Assembly (NCBI RefSeq): GCF_001421965.1
Contig: NZ_LMLP01000020.1
Location: 230,915 to 294,914 of the forward strand
From: Sphingomonas sp. Leaf67
GTDB lineage: Bacteria; Pseudomonadota; Alphaproteobacteria; Sphingomonadales; Sphingomonadaceae
Direction: 5' to 3'
DNA length: 64,000 bases
Shown here: positions 54,393 to 61,400 of the stretch, piece by piece
Position numbering within the stretch: the stretch's first letter is position 1
Layout: each line of letters starts with the position of its first letter
Made by a program: the position numbers and the translations under genes
The notes under the pieces: model-generated
Databases searched by the model: none
Told to the model about the DNA's origin: nothing
What the model saw: only the letters and a program-made list of their open reading frames with translations

Positions 54393-55070
54393 ATGATCCG
54401 TCTAGAAAATATCCAGCGCCGCTATGTCTCCGACGAGGTCGAGACGACCGCGCTGGCCGATATCAACCTGCACGTCGAAGCGGGCGAGTTCGTCGCGATC
54501 ATGGGGCCGTCGGGCTGCGGCAAATCGACGCTGCTCAACACGCTCGGCACGGTCGATCGCCCGACCGGCGGCAAATATTGGTTCGGCGAGCGCGATCTGG
54601 CGGCGCTCGATGAAAAGGACCTCGCCAAATTCCGGGGATCGACGCTCGGCTTCGTGTTTCAGAGCTTCAACCTGATCGACGAACTGACGATCGAGGAGAA
54701 TGTGGCGCTCGGCCTCGCCTATCGCAGTGATGCCGGCGATCGGAAGGGGCGGGTGGCCGCGGCGATGGACAAGGTCGGCATCGCGCATCGCGCCCGCCAT
54801 TTCCCGCACCAGCTGTCGGGCGGGCAGCAGCAGCGCGCCGCCATCGCCCGCGCGATCGTCGGCGATCCGAAACTGATCCTGGCGGACGAACCGACCGGCA
54901 ATCTTGACACCGCCAATGGCGAGCAGGTGATGAACATCCTCGGCGCGCTCAACGACGAAGGCGCGACGATCGTGATGGTCACCCACTCGCCCGCCCATGC
55001 CGACATGGCGAAGCGGCGCATCGACATGCTCGATGGCCGCATCGTCGCCAGCGCGATGCGGGCGATGTGA
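54393..55070 (+). CDS. ABC transporter ATP-binding protein (MacB/LolD type)
   Basis: 225 residues. Walker A IMGPSGCGKSTLLN, Q-loop VFQSFNLIDEL, signature LSGGQQQRAAIARA, Walker B LILADEPTGNLD and H-loop VMVTHSPAHAD are all intact. Eleven bases after the adaptor gene. MacB/LolD-type ATPases power mechanotransmission of FtsX-like permeases. Confidence 0.95.
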   Translation: MIRLENIQRRYVSDEVETTALADINLHVEAGEFVAIMGPSGCGKSTLLNTLGTVDRPTGGKYWFGERDLAALDEKDLAKFRGSTLGFVFQSFNLIDELTIEENVALGLAYRSDAGDRKGRVAAAMDKVGIAHRARHFPHQLSGGQQQRAAIARAIVGDPKLILADEPTGNLDTANGEQVMNILGALNDEGATIVMVTHSPAHADMAKRRIDMLDGRIVASAMRAM

Positions 55071-55096
55071 TGCGCACGGCCCAACCTCAATTCCTG

Positions 55097-55190
55097 CGTA
55101 CCCCCGCGCAGGCGGGGGGCCAGGGCCACACGAACCACCCTTCACGTTTGCCGCTCTGGATCCCCGCCTGCGCGGGGATACGGCCCCGGG
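55097..55190. repeat. REP-like hairpin pair before the DUF2807 gene
   Basis: ACCCCCGCGCAGGCGGGGGG and the reversed CCCCGCCTGCGCGGGGATAC about 55 bases apart, a large imperfect hairpin between the ATPase and the DUF2807 gene. Same family as the cluster near 51.5 kb. Confidence 0.75.
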
Positions 55191-55237
55191 CCGGTGGCAG
55201 CGTATCCTCCATTCCCTCCCGATCGGAGACCACGCCC

Positions 55238-55990
55238 ATGAAACCGCTCCTCACCCTCGCGCTGCTCGCCTCCGCCGTGCCGACCCCGGCGCTGGCAGAG
55301 GTGACGACGCGCAGCTTCGCCGCCGCCGATTTCGATCGCATCGACCTGCGCGGTTGCGATCATGTCGTCGTCACCTTCGGCGCGCGCTTCGCGGTGCGGG
55401 CACAGGGGCAGGCGGGGTCGCTGGCGGCGATCGGCGTCGCGGTGCGTGGCCGGGTCCTGACGCTCCTGCGGGCACCGGGCAGCTGCGACAGCCGCCGGAA
55501 CAAGCCCGCCGCGACGATCAACGTCACCCTGCCGCGCCTTGCCGTCATCCAGACGAGTGGCACCGGATCGGTCCGCATCGCCGCGCTCGACACCCCGACG
55601 TTCGAGGCACGGATGCGCGGTACCGGTGCCCTCGCCATCGACGGCCTGCGCACCACCCGCGCGACGATCGACGTATCGGGCACCGGCACCGCGACGCTGC
55701 GCGGGGTGCGTGCCGCGCGGCTGTCGCTCAACCTCAGCGGCACCGGGCGCATCGTCGCCGATGGCCGGGCGGACGCGCTGGCGATCGATGCCAGCGGGAC
55801 TGGACATGTCGACACCTCGACACTCACCACCGGAGCATTGTCGGTCGATGCCAGCGGCACCGGATCGGTCCGCGCGCAGGTGAATGGCCCCGCCACCATC
55901 GACGCCAGCGGCATCGCCCGCGTGACCGTCACCGGCCGGCCGCAATGCGCGGTGTCGCGGAGCGGCATGGCCCGCGTCACCTGCGGCTGA
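55238..55990 (+). CDS. DUF2807 (GIN-domain) secreted protein inside the exporter operon
   Basis: 250 residues with a clear signal peptide (MKPLLTLALLASAVPTPALA). The mature part is built of repeated SGTG turns between beta strands (SGTGSVRIAAL, SGTGTATLRGV, SGTGRIVADG, SGTGHVDTST, SGTGSVRAQV), the hallmark of the GIN/DUF2807 beta-solenoid. The role is unknown; these proteins are often surface or periplasmic and often near ABC exporters or anti-sigma systems. It sits between the ATPase and permease genes. A TGTCGACA repeat lies in its coding region at 55802-55824. Confidence 0.85.
   Translation: MKPLLTLALLASAVPTPALAEVTTRSFAAADFDRIDLRGCDHVVVTFGARFAVRAQGQAGSLAAIGVAVRGRVLTLLRAPGSCDSRRNKPAATINVTLPRLAVIQTSGTGSVRIAALDTPTFEARMRGTGALAIDGLRTTRATIDVSGTGTATLRGVRAARLSLNLSGTGRIVADGRADALAIDASGTGHVDTSTLTTGALSVDASGTGSVRAQVNGPATIDASGIARVTVTGRPQCAVSRSGMARVTCG
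55802..55824. repeat. TGTCGACA-type repeat in the DUF2807 gene
   Basis: GGACATGTCGACACCTCGAC, read in frame as part of the segment GHVDTSTL. Confidence 0.6.
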
Positions 55991-56006
55991 TCCTGGGGGA
56001 ACATCG

Positions 56007-58436
56007 ATGAACCGTTTCGGGCTGCTGTCGCTCTATCGCTCGCTTGTGCGCCACAAGCTGTATGCCGCGTTGAATATCGGCGGCCTCGCGGTCGGGATCG
56101 CGGTGTTCCTGATCCTCGGCCTCTATGTCCGGTTCGAGACCAGCTATGAAAAATGGCTGCCCGATTACAACAAGGTCTATGCCGTGCAGACGGTCTACAC
56201 CATGCCCGACAGCCCGGCGAACGGTGCTTTTGCCTATACGATGGGCGGGCTGCTCGACCAGTTGCGCGAGGATTTTCCGGGCGTCGTGGGCACCCGGATC
56301 GGTGGCGGGCAGGAGGCCGGCACGATCCTGACGAACGGACGCGCGACGCGGGTCGACGCGGCACAGGTCGACGCCACCTTCTTCGATGTGTTCCGCCTGC
56401 CGATGGTGGCGGGCGATCCCGCCACCGCGCTGGCACAGCCGGGCAATGTCGCGATCGACCAGAAGACCGCGCGCGCCTATTTTGGCACCCGCGATCCGAT
56501 CGGGCAGACGCTGGTCCTGTCGATGGACAAGGTGCGGACCTACCGGGTCAGCGCGGTGTTCCGCGACCAGCCCAAGAACAGCGATTTCAAGCTGTCGGTG
56601 CTGGTGCCGCTTACCCGCGATATGGCGAACGAATACTGGTATCACTGGGGCAGCGTGTCGCTGGCCACCTTCTTGCGCTTCGACACGCCGGTCGCCGCGC
56701 GGGCGTTCGAGGACAAGCTGACCGCGTTCGTCGACCGGCGCGGCAAGGAACTGACCGGTGACGGCGGCAAGCCGTCGGACATGCAGCATCTCGAGCTGTT
56801 GCCGCTGGCCGACCTGCACCTGACCCCTCAGGGAACCGAGAGCGCGAGCGCGAAGACGACCGTCGTCACGCTGGGGCTGGTCGGCGTGCTGACGCTGCTG
56901 ATCGCGGTCGTCAATTACGTGAACCTGGCGACCGCCCGTGCCGGCCTGCGCGCCCGCGAAGTGGCGATGCGCAAGGTGCTGGGGGCCGATCGGGGCGTGC
57001 TGGTGCGCCAGTTCCTCGGCGAAGCGGTACTGACCGTAGCCATCGCCGCGCTGGGCGGGCTGATCCTCGCCGAACTGGGTCTGCCGCTGGTCAATGCGGC
57101 GGGCGGGCTGTCGCTGACAATCCACTACGGCGTCGTCGTGCCCGCGCTGCTGGTGCTGGCGGTGGTCGTCGGCGTGGCGGCGGGGGTCTATCCGGCGATC
57201 CTGCTGTCGCGCTTCCCCGCCGCTTCGGTGCTGGCCTCGGCGCGCTCGCCCGGCGGCGGGCGGACGGGCACGCGCGTCCGCGAACTGCTGGTCATCGGGC
57301 AGTTCGGTCTCGCCATCGCGTTCATGATCGGCACCGCCGTGCTGGTCGCACAGACCCGGCATGTTCGCACGACCGATCTGGGGTTCCAGCGCGACGGGTT
57401 GCTGGTGGTGACGTCCGCCGTCGACCCGGCGGTGCCGAAGGATCGCAAGCCCGCGATCCTCGCCGCGATCCGGGCGCTGCCGCAGGTGAAGGACGCCACC
57501 ATCGCCAATGCGACACCGGGCGGCAGCGGAGAGGGGAACAACAACAACGTGCCGCTACCCGGCGTCGCTGGACCGGGGCCGTCGCTGACGTGGGTCCGGG
57601 TATCCCCGCGCTTCTTCGAAACGCATGGCGCGCGGCTGATCGCCGGGCGGTGGTTCGACGACGCGCATGGTGCCGACGACGTCACCGGCCACAAGGGGAC
57701 CGATCCGACCAACATCGTCATCAACCGCCGTGCGCTGACCCCGTTGCGCTTCGCATCGCCACAGGACGCGATCGGCAAGACCGTGGGCGGCGATCGTCCG
57801 CGCACGATCATCGGCGTGGTCGACGACCTGCGCTTCGACACGCCGCGCAGCCCGGTCGCGCCGACCTATTATATCTATTACCGCTCGCCCGAGGCGATCG
57901 ACACGTCGGTCATCGCCATCCGCGTGACCGGCGATCCGCGCATCGCATTGGCGGCGGTGCGCGACCTGTGGCAGCGGATGGTGCCGCAGGTGCCCTTCAC
58001 CGGACAGACCGCCGACGAACGCCTCGCCGACTATTACGAAGCCGACGACCGCGCCACCCGGCTGTTCGGGATCGGGGCCGGCCTCGCCGTGCTGATCGGC
58101 TGCGTCGGGCTATGGGGCCTCGCCTCGTTCAACACCGCGCGGCGGACCCGCGAGATCGGCATCCGCAAGACGCTGGGCGCGTCGTCTGTCGATATCGTCA
58201 AGCTGCTGGTCGGGCAGTTCCTGCGCCCGGTACTGATCGCGAACCTCGTCGCATGGCCGCTCGCCTTCTTCGCGATGCGGACGTGGCTGGCCGGGTTCGA
58301 GGACGCGATCCCGCTGTCGCCGCTGTTCTTTGCGGGCGCGACGGCGGTGGCGCTGCTGGTCGCGGTGCTGACCGTGCTCGGCCAGTCGCTCCGCGCAAGC
58401 CGCGCGGCCCCGGCCTGGGCCTTGCGGCACGATTAA
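56007..58436 (+). CDS. ABC transporter permease (FtsX/MacB type, duplicated core)
   Basis: 809 residues. It has an N-terminal membrane helix (AALNIGGLAVGIAVFLILGL), a large periplasmic domain, then a first FtsX bundle (VVTLGLVGVLTLLIAVVNYV, ATARAGLRAREVAMRKVLGA). A second helix (VRELLVIGQFGLAIAFMIGT), a second periplasmic domain and a final FtsX bundle (FNTARRTREIGIRKTLGASS) follow. The two halves make this an 8-helix protein of the YbbP/MacB-like group. It forms the exporter with the preceding ATPase and adaptor. A peptide or lipid cargo is unknown. Confidence 0.9.
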   Translation: MNRFGLLSLYRSLVRHKLYAALNIGGLAVGIAVFLILGLYVRFETSYEKWLPDYNKVYAVQTVYTMPDSPANGAFAYTMGGLLDQLREDFPGVVGTRIGGGQEAGTILTNGRATRVDAAQVDATFFDVFRLPMVAGDPATALAQPGNVAIDQKTARAYFGTRDPIGQTLVLSMDKVRTYRVSAVFRDQPKNSDFKLSVLVPLTRDMANEYWYHWGSVSLATFLRFDTPVAARAFEDKLTAFVDRRGKELTGDGGKPSDMQHLELLPLADLHLTPQGTESASAKTTVVTLGLVGVLTLLIAVVNYVNLATARAGLRAREVAMRKVLGADRGVLVRQFLGEAVLTVAIAALGGLILAELGLPLVNAAGGLSLTIHYGVVVPALLVLAVVVGVAAGVYPAILLSRFPAASVLASARSPGGGRTGTRVRELLVIGQFGLAIAFMIGTAVLVAQTRHVRTTDLGFQRDGLLVVTSAVDPAVPKDRKPAILAAIRALPQVKDATIANATPGGSGEGNNNNVPLPGVAGPGPSLTWVRVSPRFFETHGARLIAGRWFDDAHGADDVTGHKGTDPTNIVINRRALTPLRFASPQDAIGKTVGGDRPRTIIGVVDDLRFDTPRSPVAPTYYIYYRSPEAIDTSVIAIRVTGDPRIALAAVRDLWQRMVPQVPFTGQTADERLADYYEADDRATRLFGIGAGLAVLIGCVGLWGLASFNTARRTREIGIRKTLGASSVDIVKLLVGQFLRPVLIANLVAWPLAFFAMRTWLAGFEDAIPLSPLFFAGATAVALLVAVLTVLGQSLRASRAAPAWALRHD

Positions 58437-58440
58437 GGGT

Positions 58441-58474
58441 ACCGGCTCCGACCTTGCGCAAGGTCGGAGCCGGT
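58441..58474. terminator. Bidirectional hairpin terminator
   Basis: ACCGGCTCCGACCTT and AAGGTCGGAGCCGGT form a perfect 15-base-pair stem around GCGC. It lies between the convergent permease and autotransporter genes. Confidence 0.85.
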
Positions 58475-58484
58475 CAAACCGCGA

Positions 58485-61400
58485 TCAGAAGCGCAGCCGT
58501 ACGCCGGTGCTGATCGTTTCCTGATGATCGTCACGACCGGTCTGTGCCGATGCGGAGGCAAAGATGTCGAGCCCGCTCGGCAGGCGATAGGCGACACCGC
58601 CCGCTGCGGTGCCGACCAGTTCGGTACGGCCCGCGCCGACCGCGACCAGCCCCGGACCGTTGCCGGCATAGCCGGCCAGTGCCGTCGCGCGCTGTCCTTC
58701 GAGTTGGTAGCGGGCGCCCAGCGACACGAACGGCCGGAACGGCGCGTCCGAGGCATCGCTGCGCGCCAGCGTCACCCCGGTATCGGCAAAACCCGATACG
58801 TGCCGGTTGCCAGCGACGGTCAGGGCGAACGGGCTGGACCCGGTTTCGCGCACTGCTTCGCGCGAGGTGCGGATGTACGTTACGCCGACGCGCGGGCGTA
58901 GCGACCATCCATCCCCTACGTCGATGTCATAGGATGCGGCGACATCGCTGGCCCAGCTGTGCAGGGCATAGCTGCCGATCCCGTCCCGTCCTGTCGGCAA
59001 GGCGCGCACCGTATCCGCCGTTCCGCTATCGTACAGCAGCAAGGCGCTGAAGCCCCACCCGCTGTCCGCGCCGTAGCGGCCATGAACGCCCGCCACGACG
59101 CCATCGGCACGCGTGCGCGCGCCCAGTGCGCCGATCTGCTGCCGGCCATTCAGGTACCCGGCGAACGCGCCAATCATCCAGCTGCGGTCGCCATATCCGA
59201 CCCCGCCGAGGAAGCCGTAGCTTTGCGCACGCGCGGTGTTGCTGCCCTGCGCGGCATCGCCTTGCAGCGTGTGCCATTGGCCGATCGTCTGCGCGAAGGT
59301 GAACGCGCCTGCGTCCTGCCGGTCGGTCGCGAACGCGTTTCCACGGGCGACCTGGGTCAGCGACAGCGCATGGTCGACCCCGAGCTGCGTCGCCGAGGCA
59401 TAGGCTTCCGGCGTCAACTGCGCGAAGCCGCGCGCATTCGATGCCCCGGACGTATCGACCAGTGCCGGCAGGCTGTCGAACAGCGTGCTGGTCGCCGGCT
59501 GCACCGCCAGTGTGGCGTTCGCATAGGCGATGCTGCGCGCGACCTGCGGGGAGAAGCGCGGGTCGGTCAGGAACTGGCCGAGCAGCTGGATGCGGTCGCT
59601 GCGCTGGACGATCACGCCGAACAGGTTCGACGGCTTGTTGATGGTCGTGAACCCGCCGGTGATCCCGCCGCTGGCGGTGATCAGGTCGTAGCTGGTGCCG
59701 GCGCGCAGCGTGCCGACCGGTACGATCTGCAACGTCGCACCGCTGGCGATTGAAAGTGCGCCGTTGACGACCAGCTTGTCGGAGACGGTCGGAGTCAGTT
59801 CGAACACCGACAGCGAACCGCTGGCCAGCGTGACATTGCCGTTGACGGTCATCACGCCCGGCGATGCACCCGGGCTGAGCGTACCGGCGACATTGACGTT
59901 GCCGTTGACGGTACCCGCCGAACCGAAGGTCGCACCCGTGCCGACGTCGATGCGGCCTGCAGCGATCGTCGAGTTGGCAAGCCCGACCAGACGCCCGCCG
60001 GTCAGCGCCGCATTGCCGAGCGCCGCATTGCCCGAAACGGTGGCGTAGCCGCCCGTCATCCCGAACGTCTCGACATTGCTGACGTTCGTGAAAGCGACCG
60101 GAGCGTTTGCGCTGCCGCCCGACACTGCGATCGTGTCGCTGCCCGCACCGCCATCGACCGCGCCGGCAAAGCCGCCCGCGATCGTCAGCCGTTCGTTGCC
60201 ACCGGCGAAGCGCACGGTACCGGCGGTCAGCGATGCGCCGCTGACGACGGTCAGGTCGGTGGCCGCGACCACCTGCCCATAGCTTTGTGCGCCGGTCAGG
60301 GTCAGCGTGCCGGTGCCGGTGCTCGCCAGCGTTTCGAAACCGGTCAGCGTGGCGGCGTCGAGCGTACGCGGTCCGGCCAGCGCCACCGTGGCGAGGTCAT
60401 CCCCCGCGCCGCCAGCGACGGTGCCGTTCAGCTTGGCATTGGGGGCCAGGCTGAAGCTGTCATTGCCAGCGCCCAGATCGAGCGTGCCGTTGATCGTGCC
60501 GCCATTGGCCAGCGCCACCGTCTGCGCGCCATCGCCCAGCGTCGTCAGGTCGCCGGCCGCGCCGAGCGTCCCGTCGATCGTGAGTGCGGTACCGGTGAGC
60601 GCAATCGTCTCGAACCCGCTGGCGCTGCCCGTCAGCGTTACCGGTGCGTTGGTGGAGAAGCGCAGCGTGTCGCTACCCGCCCCGCCGGTATAGGTGCCGT
60701 TGGCGACCGCTGTCCCCAGCACCAGCATGTCGTTGCCGCCGCCCAGTGCGGCGCGGCCGATATCGCCGTCGACGCTCAGCATTTCGGCCGCGTCGCTGCC
60801 GGTGACGGTGCCGACGCTGTTGCCGTTCAGCGCGAGCGCGAGGCCGGTGCCGGCAAGGGCGACGCTGTCGAAGCTCTGGTCGAGGGTCAGCGCCAGCGTG
60901 CCGTTGCCGGTGACGGCGAGCTGTTCGAAGCCGCTGCGCGTGCCGATCCCGTTGCGGTTGCCCGACAGGACGACGCGGTACAGGTCGACCCCCGCACCGC
61001 CATCGACCCCACCGGCGACGCTGCTGCCCGCGCGATCGACGAAGATGTCGTCGCCCGCGCCCAGCGCCACCGAACCGGTGATCGTTCCCGCATTGTCGAC
61101 GGTTTCGCCGGCATCGCTGCCGGTGATCGTGACCGGGCCGATGCTGCTCAGCGTTTCGCCTACGCCGACGTTCAGCGTGCCGCCGCTGACGTCGAGCGTC
61201 GTGGCCTGGAACGCGCCGACATAATTGACCGCGCCGCTGCCGGTCTGGCTGAAGCGCTCGAAGTTGACGAACTGGTCGCCGCGTACCGTGCCACCGCCGG
61301 CAGCGTCGATGATCAGGCTGTCGGTGCCCGCGCCGCCATCGACGGTGCCGGACAGGATGGCCGAGACACGATGCAGGAAGGTGTCGTCGCCCGCGCCCAG

